A program made the position numbers and the translations under genes. The notes under the pieces are model-generated. The model made no database searches, was not told the DNA's origin, and saw only the letters and a program-made list of their open reading frames with translations. A stretch of DNA of 64,000 nt from Rhodobacteraceae bacterium HTCC2083 (lineage in GTDB: Bacteria; Pseudomonadota; Alphaproteobacteria; Rhodobacterales; Rhodobacteraceae), in assembly GCA_000156115.1 (NCBI GenBank), contig DS995276.1, positions 3,504,620 to 3,568,619 on the forward strand. Direction: 5' to 3'. Positions 17,534 through 25,429 of the stretch are shown here, piece by piece (position 1 is the stretch's first letter; every line of letters begins with the position of its first letter).

Positions 17534-17590
17534 CGCCCTGACTGACGCGACAAACAGATCAGGGCGGCCCTTCAAGTGGGTCGCCCTTTT
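17534..17590 (+). terminator. two overlapping hairpins between fdhB and fdhC
   Basis: Hairpin 1 pairs CGCCCTGA (17534-17541) with TCAGGGCG (17559-17566). Hairpin 2 pairs 17562-17570 (GGGCGGCCC) with 17578-17586 (GGGTCGCCC) over a seven-base loop and is followed by TTTT; it is a plausible rho-independent terminator. The two share 17562-17566, so they exclude each other. The arrangement can weaken expression of fdhC and the genes beyond it relative to fdhAB. Confidence 0.6.
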
Positions 17591-17618
17591 CAGATCATTG
17601 GAAACAAGAGGAAGCCCC

Positions 17619-18821
17619 ATGTTTCGCACATTGCTTATTTTGCTACTCGCCCTCACATTCGCCTCGCCAAACTTGGCGCAGGCACAAGACACCAGTGCGC
17701 CAGATCGCGCGGCTACGGGCGGTGCGCAAACATTGGCAGACATCCAAGCGCGTCAGCGCGGTGAGGTCGTTGACAACAGTTTTCGATCTGGCGCGACGGG
17801 TAATCCTGATGCCGCTTCTGCGCTGATGAACCAACTCGGCACGCGCGGTGGTACCTCTGATCCCGAGCTATGGCGTGCGCTGCGCTTTGGCTCTGCTGAT
17901 ATCACCGCCTCGAACAACGGCCCCGCGGCAACCACTCTTGTGCAAGACGGGGGTATGAAATGGCTCATGTTCCGCCAAGGCCCACTCGCGACTTACGGGG
18001 CTTACTTGCTTGGCGGCACGTTGCTGTTGCTCGCGCTATTTTACCTGATCCGTGGCCGAATTCGTATCAACGGCGAAGTGACAGGCCGCAAGATTGAACG
18101 TTTCAAAGCTGTAGAACGTTTTGGCCATTGGCTGCTTGCGGGGTCCTTCATTTTGCTTGGCATTACAGGTCTTATTTCACTGTTTGGGCGTAAAGTTCTG
18201 ATCCCTGCCTTCGGGCATGACGCCTTTTCCACCATCGCTGTTGGATCAAAATGGATTCACAACAACGTTTCTTGGGCGTTCATGATCGCGCTCTTGATGA
18301 TTTTCGTGATGTGGGTGTTTCACAATCTGCCGCATCGCTCGGACATCAATTGGTTGTTGAAAGGTGGAGGTATTTTCTCGAAAGGACATCCGCCTGCTAA
18401 GAAATTCAATGCTGGCCAAAAGCTGATCTTTTGGTCCGTGATCGTTCTTGGAACCTCTATTTCCATCTCTGGCCTCGCACTACTGTTCCCCTTCGAGATC
18501 AACATGTTCGCGGCAACCTTTAGCAAGCTGAACTCATTTGGGATTTCAGGTGCGTTGGGGCTTGGTGAATTGCGTACGACGCTCGCACCGCATGAGGAAA
18601 TGCAATATGCGCAGCTTTGGCACGCGATTGTCAGCTTTGTGCTGATGGCGATTATATTCGCGCATATCTACATCGGAACTGTTGGGATGGAAGGTGCTGC
18701 AGATGCAATGACGTCGGGCGAAGTGGAAGAACAATGGGCGCGCGAGCATCACTCAATCTGGGTCGAAGAAGTCGAAGATAAGCAAAAAGAAGCCCCCAAG
18801 GCGGCGACCCCCGCTGAATAG
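17619..18821 (+). CDS. fdhC: formate dehydrogenase gamma subunit, cytochrome b556
   Basis: 400 residues from ATG 17619; the AAGAGGAAG just upstream decides the start over an earlier in-frame codon. A signal peptide (FRTLLILLLALTFASPNLAQA) is followed by a periplasmic stretch of about 100 residues. Four to five membrane helices start near residue 120. His residues in RFGHWLLAGSF, WIHNNVSW and LWHAIVSF are good heme b ligands. The subunit takes electrons from FdhB and reduces quinone or a periplasmic acceptor. The long periplasmic N-terminal part is typical of the FDH3-type gamma subunit. The WD40-cytochrome gene starts on the base after its stop codon. Confidence 0.92.
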   Translation: MFRTLLILLLALTFASPNLAQAQDTSAPDRAATGGAQTLADIQARQRGEVVDNSFRSGATGNPDAASALMNQLGTRGGTSDPELWRALRFGSADITASNNGPAATTLVQDGGMKWLMFRQGPLATYGAYLLGGTLLLLALFYLIRGRIRINGEVTGRKIERFKAVERFGHWLLAGSFILLGITGLISLFGRKVLIPAFGHDAFSTIAVGSKWIHNNVSWAFMIALLMIFVMWVFHNLPHRSDINWLLKGGGIFSKGHPPAKKFNAGQKLIFWSVIVLGTSISISGLALLFPFEINMFAATFSKLNSFGISGALGLGELRTTLAPHEEMQYAQLWHAIVSFVLMAIIFAHIYIGTVGMEGAADAMTSGEVEEQWAREHHSIWVEEVEDKQKEAPKAATPAE

Positions 18822-20129
18822 ATGTGGCGCGCGCTGATCATAGCGTGCCTTGCTGCGACGCCATTAGCTGCGCAAGATTTCTTCACGCTTAAAGGTCACG
18901 GCGGACCGATCATGGACATCGCGGTATCGCCAAACGGACAAGTCGCAACGGCAAGTTTTGATAATTCTGTGGGTCTTTGGGACACGAGGCGTGCAATGTG
19001 GCTAGAAGGGCATCGCGCAGCGGTCAATACAGTGCAATTCATGTCCAACGACTTGCTGGCCTCCGCCGGCGACGACAACTCAATCTGGCTATGGTCGCTG
19101 GCGTCTGGTGAAGGTGCCAAGGTCGCGACACATACGGCAAAGATCGTAGATATCGCGCGTCGGCCGGACGGCAAGACGGTCGCCACGGCGTCTTGGGACG
19201 CGACGATTGGGTTGATCGAAATGTCCGCTCAAGGAACTGCCCCTGATGAGAAACGGCTCAGAGGGCATAAAGCAGGGGTCAACGCTGTCGCGTTTTCGAA
19301 TGATGGCGAAACGCTTTATTCTGCCTCCGTTGACGGCACTATCCGTGCGTGGAGCTACAGCGATAACAACCCGATCTCGACTGTGATCGTTAAACACGGC
19401 TTTGGCGTAAACGAGCTGATTATCAACGACGCAGAAGGATGGTTGGCCTATGGCGCAACCGATGGCGGCACACGCATCATAGATCTCCAAACGCGCGCAC
19501 AGATCGCAGACTTCACACTTGAGCGCCGTCCAATCTTGGCAATGGCGTACGATCCAAATTCGGGTCATCTCGCGGCTGGCGATGGGCAAGGGTTCATCAT
19601 GGTGATCGACACGAACCGTATGCGCATCACCCATGATTTCCAAGCCTCTCGCACTGGGCCAATTTGGGCGCTTGCTTTTTCGCAAAACGGTCAAAACCTA
19701 CTCGCGGGTGGCATCGAGGACATCGTTTATTCTTGGCCCGTTGCGACGATGCGCGAGCACGAACCGATGGCAGGGGAGCAACGTAGTTTCCTAGAAAAAC
19801 CCGAGACGCTTGCAAATGGTGAGCGACAGTTCAAACGCAAATGCTCCATTTGTCACACACTGACGCAAGGCAGTGCGCGCAAAGCTGGACCAAGCCTATA
19901 CGAGTTGTTTGGACGCCGCGCTGGCACGGTTAAAGACTACACCTATTCCGATACACTTGACGGGTCTGAAATTGTCTGGTCAGCGGAGACGATAGATGCT
20001 TTGTTCGACCTTGGACCGGATCACTACATTCCGGGCACCAAGATGCCGATGCAACGGATCGTGAAACAGATAGATCGTGACGATCTGATCGATTATTTAC
20101 GCGCCCAAACGGCGCAGAAAGAGGACTGA
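18822..20129 (+). CDS. periplasmic WD40-propeller/cytochrome c fusion protein
   Basis: 435 residues, beginning immediately after the gamma-subunit stop. A short signal peptide (WRALIIACLAATPLAA) leads into about 300 residues of WD40-type repeats. Blades are seen at LKGHGGPIMDIAVSPNGQ, LEGHRAAVNTVQF, LRGHKAGVNAVAFSNDGE and similar places, probably seven blades. A mono-heme class I cytochrome c follows with CSICH at 341-345. Its later part contains PGTKMPMQ, whose Met is the usual axial ligand. The propeller may dock on the periplasmic alpha-beta complex and present the heme as an electron exit (inference). Its position in the fdh operon, with no gap, argues that it works with the enzyme. Confidence 0.88.
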   Translation: MWRALIIACLAATPLAAQDFFTLKGHGGPIMDIAVSPNGQVATASFDNSVGLWDTRRAMWLEGHRAAVNTVQFMSNDLLASAGDDNSIWLWSLASGEGAKVATHTAKIVDIARRPDGKTVATASWDATIGLIEMSAQGTAPDEKRLRGHKAGVNAVAFSNDGETLYSASVDGTIRAWSYSDNNPISTVIVKHGFGVNELIINDAEGWLAYGATDGGTRIIDLQTRAQIADFTLERRPILAMAYDPNSGHLAAGDGQGFIMVIDTNRMRITHDFQASRTGPIWALAFSQNGQNLLAGGIEDIVYSWPVATMREHEPMAGEQRSFLEKPETLANGERQFKRKCSICHTLTQGSARKAGPSLYELFGRRAGTVKDYTYSDTLDGSEIVWSAETIDALFDLGPDHYIPGTKMPMQRIVKQIDRDDLIDYLRAQTAQKED

Positions 20130-20130
20130 C

Positions 20131-20259
20131 ATGAAAGCCATGCTTGTCGCTTTTGGTGCGATTGTTGTGATTGCGATCGGCTCGAACCTGATCCTCGGCG
20201 CATCTGGTTTCTCCAGCCAAGAACGCGCGGCTGGCTCTGCGGTTCGCCTCGATAACTAA
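20131..20259 (+). CDS. 42-residue single-span membrane peptide
   Basis: ATG 20131 follows the WD40-cytochrome stop by one base, and GAGGA lies upstream. The product has one membrane helix (AMLVAFGAIVVIAIGSNLIL, residues 3-22) and a short polar tail, GASGFSSQERAAGSAVRLDN. It is too short for most gene finders. The tight spacing and clean single-helix design support a real gene, perhaps a small subunit or assembly factor of the formate dehydrogenase membrane part. Its function is not known. Confidence 0.65.
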   Translation: MKAMLVAFGAIVVIAIGSNLILGASGFSSQERAAGSAVRLDN

Positions 20260-20289
20260 CGCGCGCGCCGAAGTAGGACAGATTTTACA

Positions 20290-20994
20290 ATGAACGAGAT
20301 CTGGGCCGGACTGCTTGCTGCTTTTCATTTGATCGTGACGCTCGACGGCGATTTGGTGGAGATCACTTTGCGCTCGCTTCAAGTCAGCCTAAGCGCGCTT
20401 GTGATTGCCTCCGCTCTCGCGTTGCCCTTTGGGACGTGGCTCGCTATTCGCAGATTTAGGTTCCGACGCGCAACGATTGCAACGCTGAATGCGCTGATGG
20501 GTCTGCCCCCGGTTGTCGTTGGCTTGATTGTCTATCTGCTGTTATCGCGCTCTGGCCCCTTTGGTGTACTGGGATTATTATTTACCCCCACCGCGATGAT
20601 CATCGCACAGGTTGTCATCATCACACCTTTAATTGCCTCAATCACTCACCAGGCGATGCGCGAACTTTGGGCGGAATATCATGACCTGCTAATATCGCTG
20701 AACACGAGCAATCGCCAACGCGTTTTGACGCTGATTTGGGATGGCCGTCGCGCGCTTCTAACCGGTGCTCTTGCTGGCTTTGGTCGTGCAATCGGTGAAG
20801 TCGGTGCAATCATGATTGTCGGCGGTAATATCGACAACGCAACACGCGTACTCACTACCGCAATCGCGCTGGAAACCGGCAAAGGTAACTTTGCGCTGGC
20901 CCTTGGGTTGGGCTTTGTGCTGATCGCTTTGGCACTGCTCGTGAACTTTGCCATTCATGCACTCTCGCGTACGGAGAGGCATAGCACATGGTAG
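20290..20994 (+). CDS. tupB: tungstate-type ABC transporter permease
   Basis: 234 residues with about five membrane helices and the inner-membrane permease signature EVGAIMIVGGNI near residue 175, close to the EAA loop of oxyanion permeases. It resembles TupB, the permease of the high-affinity tungstate importer; molybdate permease ModB is a relative. The following TupC-like ATPase and TupA-like binding protein complete the transporter. Its stop overlaps the ATPase start. Placement right after the fdh genes suggests supply of tungsten to the formate dehydrogenase. Confidence 0.87.
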   Translation: MNEIWAGLLAAFHLIVTLDGDLVEITLRSLQVSLSALVIASALALPFGTWLAIRRFRFRRATIATLNALMGLPPVVVGLIVYLLLSRSGPFGVLGLLFTPTAMIIAQVVIITPLIASITHQAMRELWAEYHDLLISLNTSNRQRVLTLIWDGRRALLTGALAGFGRAIGEVGAIMIVGGNIDNATRVLTTAIALETGKGNFALALGLGFVLIALALLVNFAIHALSRTERHSTW

Positions 20995-21704
20995 CGCTGG
21001 TTCCAATTGCGACGCTGAAAGACGTGACCGTAAAGCGGCGCGGCAAGACCATTCTGGGGCCTATAAGTCATGGCTTGGAGAGCGCTGGCTTTACCATAGT
21101 ACTTGGCCCAAATGGCGCGGGTAAAACCACGCTGTTGAATGCTCTGCATGGGGTGGAACGGCTCTCGGATGGCTCGGTCACTTGGACGTCGCCAGATCAC
21201 GCATCGTATAAGGACCAAGCCTTTGTGTTTCAAAGGCCGATAATGCTGCGCCGCACAGTGCGTCAGAACCTTGCGTATCCTTTGCAGCTTCTTGGGCATA
21301 ACAAGAACGAGATCGAAACAGAGGTTATGGATTGGGTTGGACGCGTCGGCCTTAATGGCGTTTTGGATCACTTTGCTCCGCGCTTGTCGGGCGGCGAAAA
21401 GCAAAAACTCGCCCTTGCACGGGCTTTGATCCAGAAGCCGAAAGTACTGTTCTTGGATGAGCCATGCGCTAATCTTGACGGACGCTCGACGCGCGAGATT
21501 GAAACTGTGCTAAGCGAAGTAAACACAGCGGGTACGAGTGTGATTATGACCACCCATGATCTCGGCCAAGCGCGGCGCCTTGCCAGCGATGTTGTGTTTT
21601 TGTTGAATGGCCAGATACATGAGACTGGCTTGGCCCCTCACGTATTTGAAGCCCCTAAAACTCCAGAAGCAAAAGCCTTTTTCCAAGGAGATATTGTCGA
21701 ATGA
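20988..21704 (+). CDS. tupC: tungstate-type ABC transporter ATP-binding protein
   Basis: 238 residues. It has Walker A GPNGAGKTTLL (about 37-47), signature LSGGEKQKLALARAL (about 132-146), Walker B VLFLDEPCANLDG and the H-loop in TTHD. Its ATG overlaps tupB by seven bases, and its end overlaps tupA by four. The protein drives uptake through TupB. There is no C-terminal TOBE/molybdate-binding domain as in ModC, which favours the Tup over the Mod family. Confidence 0.87.
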   Translation: MVALVPIATLKDVTVKRRGKTILGPISHGLESAGFTIVLGPNGAGKTTLLNALHGVERLSDGSVTWTSPDHASYKDQAFVFQRPIMLRRTVRQNLAYPLQLLGHNKNEIETEVMDWVGRVGLNGVLDHFAPRLSGGEKQKLALARALIQKPKVLFLDEPCANLDGRSTREIETVLSEVNTAGTSVIMTTHDLGQARRLASDVVFLLNGQIHETGLAPHVFEAPKTPEAKAFFQGDIVE

Positions 21705-22498
21705 TCCGCGCACTTACACTTTTTCTTTGCCTTATCGGCACCGCTGCACTCAGCGAAAGTATGAAACTTGCTGTGACGACCAGCTTTCATAATTCGGGCC
21801 TGTCTGACGTTTTGCTTCCTGTTTTATTAGAGGAAACGGGTCTTGAAGTGCAACTGCTCATTGTAGGCACAGGTCAGGCATTGCGGCTTGGCAGAGCTGG
21901 CGATGTTGATGCGATCCTTGTCCATTCGCGAGCTGACGAAGATGTATTTGTTGCTGAAGGCTTTGCCCCTTATCGGCGCGAAATCATGTACAACGACTTT
22001 GTCTTTATTGGCCCTAGCTCCGATCCCGCTGGCATCGCAAACGCGGCAAGCATCGAGCAGGTTTTAAACCGTATTGCAATTGAGAAAGCCCTGTTTGTCA
22101 GTCGTGGCGATGACAGTGGAACCCACAAGAAAGAACGTGCGCTTTGGCAAGCAGCGGCGCTTGATACAGAGACTTTTGGTGCTTGGTATAAGGCCGTGGG
22201 TTCTGGCATGGGTGCAAGTTTGAACACCGCATCTGCACTAAATGCATACATCTTGGCAGATCGTGCGAGTTGGCTAAACTTTCGCAATAAGTCAGATTTG
22301 AAACTGCTATCCTCACGACACCCAGAGCTCTTCAATCAGTATGCATACCTTCCGATCAACCCTGACAAACACCCACACGTGAATGTAGAAGCATCTCAAT
22401 TGTTCGAAAATTGGTTAACCAGCTCTCGCTCTGAGCATTTGATAAACGCGCATAGAATAAATGACGAAGCTCTATTTGTGTTTAATGCTTCGAAATAG
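21701..22498 (+). CDS. tupA: tungstate-type ABC transporter substrate-binding protein
   Basis: 265 residues with a signal peptide (IRALTLFLCLIGTAALS). The mature start KLAVTTSFHNSGLSDVLLP and the MYNDFVFIGP segment near residue 100 are hallmarks of TupA-type binding proteins, where the TTS motif and a later Ser/Arg set bind the oxyanion (SRGDDSGTHKKE near 132-143). TupA binds tungstate with very high selectivity over molybdate in characterised members. The last gene of the operon, it is followed by almost 1 kb without a gene. Molybdate cannot be excluded from sequence alone. Confidence 0.87.
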   Translation: MIRALTLFLCLIGTAALSESMKLAVTTSFHNSGLSDVLLPVLLEETGLEVQLLIVGTGQALRLGRAGDVDAILVHSRADEDVFVAEGFAPYRREIMYNDFVFIGPSSDPAGIANAASIEQVLNRIAIEKALFVSRGDDSGTHKKERALWQAAALDTETFGAWYKAVGSGMGASLNTASALNAYILADRASWLNFRNKSDLKLLSSRHPELFNQYAYLPINPDKHPHVNVEASQLFENWLTSSRSEHLINAHRINDEALFVFNASK

Positions 22499-23377
22499 TG
22501 CCAAAATCACATAAGAATTTTAAGGTGGTTAGGACATTCCGCACTGCATAATAAACGAAATTTATTTGGTTCAGTAGGTTGTTAGAAAGTTCATGAAAGA
22601 CGAGAAACGCAAAATAACGCATTCGTGCAAAACATTGAAAAATTCTAGGTGGATAGCAAAGTTCTAAAACCGACTTGTGCTAACCTCTAAACAAAATTTC
22701 CCATAGGATCGCCAAGTGGGCCTGAAAACCGTCCGCGTTCTTAAGTACTGCGATATCCGCTTTTAATTTTCAAATCGGTAAGTGAGCAAACAAATCGAAT
22801 GTCTACTTTCATTCACATGACCCCCTTGGTTACCGATGTACTTTGAGAATTCAAATTCTCCTCACATCTTTAACAAAAGCGACTTCGCCCCAACCCTGTG
22901 GGTCCGCTTTTGATGCTCTGCCGACAAGAGTTCGCTCTTGCAGCGAACTTCCGGTTTCCGCCATCCATGTCAAACGACCATTTGAGCAATGGCTGCCAAA
23001 GGTCGTTGATGTCGCAGCAGTCGAAGTCGCGCAGGCCTAAGACCATCTATCGGAAAACTGCGCAAATTCGGGTATAAACAGCGTTAAAACCGATTTAAAA
23101 TCTCGCAGTTTAAACGTTTTGTAAACTCAGATCAGACCGCTCTAAGCCCACAACAGGCTCAAAAACCGGTTTGCTGCAAATATCTCTGTCTTTTTGTGCA
23201 AAAATAGGTGTCGCGCTACAACAGCCACGCTCTTTTTTTCAATCCCAGATAGATGGAATTTGGCGAAATCTGGGGGCACGTCGCGCCATTTTTTCAACGC
23301 CACACCTGTATTAGCTTCACGAAATTTCAGCACGCAAACATCTGATTTTAAATCATAAATATAAATAATGTAAAAAA
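22499..23377. other. gene-free region with structured segments
   Basis: About 880 bases without a supported gene. The first 340 are AT-rich and plain. Between 22845 and 22950 several inverted repeats are packed: GAGAATT/AATTCTC (22845-22860), a bulged AAAAGCGAC/GTCCGCTTTT pair (about 22876-22910) and AGTTCGCT/AGCGAACT (22929-22949) with a five-base loop. The last part is again AT-rich. Two frames (22843-23040 plus and 23142-23438 minus) lack ribosome binding sites and protein features. The structured core could be a small RNA or a degraded intergenic repeat. Confidence 0.45.
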
Positions 23378-23445
23378 CATTCACATTCATCCTTGTGACG
23401 CGCAAAAAAGTAACCATCTTATTCAATGTGAAAGGCATTCACATT
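23378..23445 (+). promoter_or_regulatory. repeated CATTCACATT operator in front of DUF2852 gene
   Basis: CATTCACATT occurs at 23378-23387 and again at 23436-23445. The second copy forms a palindrome with AATGTGAA at 23425-23432 (AATGTGAA, five bases, TTCACATT inside the copy). The sites lie 30-100 bases before the DUF2852 gene and look like binding sites for a dimeric regulator. Which regulator is unknown; none is encoded next to it. Confidence 0.55.
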
Positions 23446-23473
23446 AACAACGTAACCGAAATAGGAGTACCAC

Positions 23474-23890
23474 ATGTCCACCCTCGCCCCCGCCTACACT
23501 TCCCAGCCCCAAGGTTGGTTCGCCCGCTCTGAGGCCTGGCTCGATAGCAAAGGCAAAGGCGCGTGGATCGCGGCCATGGTGCTTGGCTTTATTTTTGTCT
23601 GGCCCGTTGGCCTCGCCGTTCTGTTTTATATGATCTGGAGTAAACGCATGTTCTCACGTTCTTGCCGCACATCATCCGCCCGCCATGGCTTTTCAGCGAT
23701 GCGCCCCTCTGGCAACACTGCCTTTGACGCCTACAAAGAAGACACGCTACGCCGCCTAGAAGACGAACAAAGCAGCTTTGAAGACTTCTTGCAGCGCCTG
23801 CGTGACGCAAAGGACAAGGCAGAGTTTGACGAGTTCATGGATGACCGCGCAACAGCGACCGCAAGCTCGAAAGAAACTGAAGACGCATAA
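23474..23890 (+). CDS. DUF2852 membrane protein
   Basis: 138 residues. The N-terminal part holds one strong membrane helix (GAWIAAMVLGFIFVWPVG, about 33-50) followed by LAVLFYMIWSKRMF. The rest is soluble, with a coiled-coil-like stretch YKEDTLRRLEDEQSSFEDFLQ (about 91-111). The GWFARSEAWLDSKGKGAWIA start is typical of DUF2852 proteins of alphaproteobacteria. Function is unknown. GGAG lies seven bases before the ATG. The promoter region carries the CATTCACATT palindromes, so expression is probably regulated. The RDD gene follows, behind a hairpin. Confidence 0.83.
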   Translation: MSTLAPAYTSQPQGWFARSEAWLDSKGKGAWIAAMVLGFIFVWPVGLAVLFYMIWSKRMFSRSCRTSSARHGFSAMRPSGNTAFDAYKEDTLRRLEDEQSSFEDFLQRLRDAKDKAEFDEFMDDRATATASSKETEDA

Positions 23891-23906
23891 GCGATGAAAA
23901 AAGCGC

Positions 23907-23938
23907 GGGCCGCTCCCACCTCCCAGTGGCGGCCCGTA
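23907..23938. terminator. hairpin between DUF2852 and RDD genes
   Basis: GGGCCGC and GCGGCCC form a GC-rich stem-loop just after the DUF2852 stop, with an A-run before it and no T-run after it. It may stop antisense transcription or weaken readthrough. An ATG at 23894 in front of it would put the RDD start inside this structure, which argues for the start at 23966. Confidence 0.5.
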
Positions 23939-23965
23939 TCCCCTAACCAAACCTATAGCAGGACT

Positions 23966-24406
23966 ATGACCGAGACTTTCTCCAACCATCCCGACCCGAT
24001 CCGCGCACCGCAATTTTATGCCTCCGTTCCAAGCAAGCGGCTTTATGCTTGGGTTGTCGATTCCATCATTACAATTGCCATGACATTAGCGATAATCCCC
24101 TTCACCGCCTTCATCGGCCTGTTCTTTTTTCCCATCCTCGCGCTGATCATCGGCTTTGCTTATCGCAGCCTGACGCTGGCGTCCTCATCTGCAACTTGGG
24201 GCATGCGCATCATGTCGATCGAGCTGCGCGACGCGCGCGGTGAGCGCTTTGATTTCAGCCAAGCGCTTGTGCACACCTTGGGTTATTCGATCTCTGTCAT
24301 GTTTTTCCTGATCCAGATCGTGTCGATGATCTGCATGGCAGGCTCCGCACGTGGCCAAGGCCTGACTGACATGGCGCTGGGGTCGGTGATGATCAACCGC
24401 CGCTAA
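23966..24406 (+). CDS. RDD family membrane protein
   Basis: 146 residues from ATG 23966, with AGCAGGA just before it. Two pairs of hydrophobic segments are seen (about 33-70 and 100-125). The RDD family signature is present in degenerate form: RLYAWVVDSIIT near 25-36 and WGMRIMSIELRDARG near 78-92. RDD proteins are small integral membrane proteins of mostly unknown function, some linked to ion homeostasis. It lies between the DUF2852 gene and bpt on the same strand. Confidence 0.85.
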   Translation: MTETFSNHPDPIRAPQFYASVPSKRLYAWVVDSIITIAMTLAIIPFTAFIGLFFFPILALIIGFAYRSLTLASSSATWGMRIMSIELRDARGERFDFSQALVHTLGYSISVMFFLIQIVSMICMAGSARGQGLTDMALGSVMINRR

Positions 24407-24491
24407 AGACCGGTTTTCGCTGCATCCAATTCTAGCTTGGATCATCTGTTGTTAGAGTGTTAGTTTCCAATCAAAAGGAACCCTGACACGC

Positions 24492-25316
24492 ATGCGCCAT
24501 TCGCTCCCCGTTGCTCCGCAGTTTTATGTGACTGCCCCGCAGCCCTGCCCTTATCTTGAGGGCAGGATGGAGCGGAAATTGTTCACGGCCTTGCAAGGTG
24601 AAGGTGCGGAAGCTTTGAACAACAGCCTCTCAAAGCAAGGGTTCCGGCGTTCGCAAAATGTGCTTTATCGCCCGACCTGCGCGGACTGCGCTGGCTGTTT
24701 GTCCGCCCGTATCGAGGTCGCAGCCTTCGCGCCAAGCAAAGGCCAAAAGCGCGTCCTGAAACGCAATGCCCATATAATGCGCCGGGCCACATCTCCGTGG
24801 GCCACGGAAGAGCAATACGAACTGTTTCGCACCTATCTTGAATCTCGCCACGCGGCGGGCGGCATGGTGGATATGGATGTATTTGAATTCGCGGCGATGA
24901 TCGAAGAAACCTCGATCCGCACCCGTGTGATTGAGTATACCAATGAAAACACATCCGCGCTGGAAGCCGTGTGTTTAACCGATGTGCTCGATGACGGGGT
25001 GAGCATGGTGTATTCTTTCTACACCCCCGATGTGCCGCGCCAATCCCTTGGCACACATATCATTCTCGATCACATCGAGATCGCCCGGGCGGCTGCCTTG
25101 CCTTATGTTTACTTGGGCTACTGGGTGCCAGGCAGTCCAAAGATGGGCTACAAAATCGGCTTTATAGGTCTCGAGGTTTTCTCAGCTGGTGAATGGCACA
25201 AAATGCGCGACCCCGCAGAGTTCGAACCCACACTGCATCCTCTCTCTACCCCGCCGATTGCGGAACAAGTGGCTGGCATATCGCTTCCGGGTGGATACAA
25301 GGCTGTGCCGGAGTGA
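24492..25316 (+). CDS. bpt: aspartate/glutamate leucyltransferase (Bpt, ATE-like)
   Basis: 274 residues, normal for the family. The N-terminal cysteine motif, CPYLEGR... through [12 protein letters not shown] (about 61-72), and the C-terminal [16 protein letters not shown] (about 202-217) are diagnostic. Bpt adds leucine from Leu-tRNA to proteins with N-terminal Asp or Glu, creating a bacterial N-degron for ClpS/ClpAP. It reads from its own region after the RDD gene. Nothing unusual was seen. Confidence 0.92.
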   Translation: MRHSLPVAPQFYVTAPQPCPYLEGRMERKLFTALQGEGAEALNNSLSKQGFRRSQNVLYRPTCADCAGCLSARIEVAAFAPSKGQKRVLKRNAHIMRRATSPWATEEQYELFRTYLESRHAAGGMVDMDVFEFAAMIEETSIRTRVIEYTNENTSALEAVCLTDVLDDGVSMVYSFYTPDVPRQSLGTHIILDHIEIARAAALPYVYLGYWVPGSPKMGYKIGFIGLEVFSAGEWHKMRDPAEFEPTLHPLSTPPIAEQVAGISLPGGYKAVPE

Positions 25317-25429
25317 AGAACAGCCTTTGGTTTTGCAACCTTTCCAAGAATGACGCCGCCGTAACAAATCGCGAACAGGGTATAACGGGCGTTATGTGAT
25401 GCACGTTTGAGAGGAACGGTGCACTTAAA

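Noticed and set aside
22843-23040. 65-codon frame overlapping the inverted repeats
   Set aside because: TTG start, no ribosome binding site, and the DNA is explained by the palindromic structure.
23142-23438. 98-codon minus-strand frame before DUF2852
   Set aside because: TTG start in AT-rich DNA that overlaps the likely promoter; no family resemblance.
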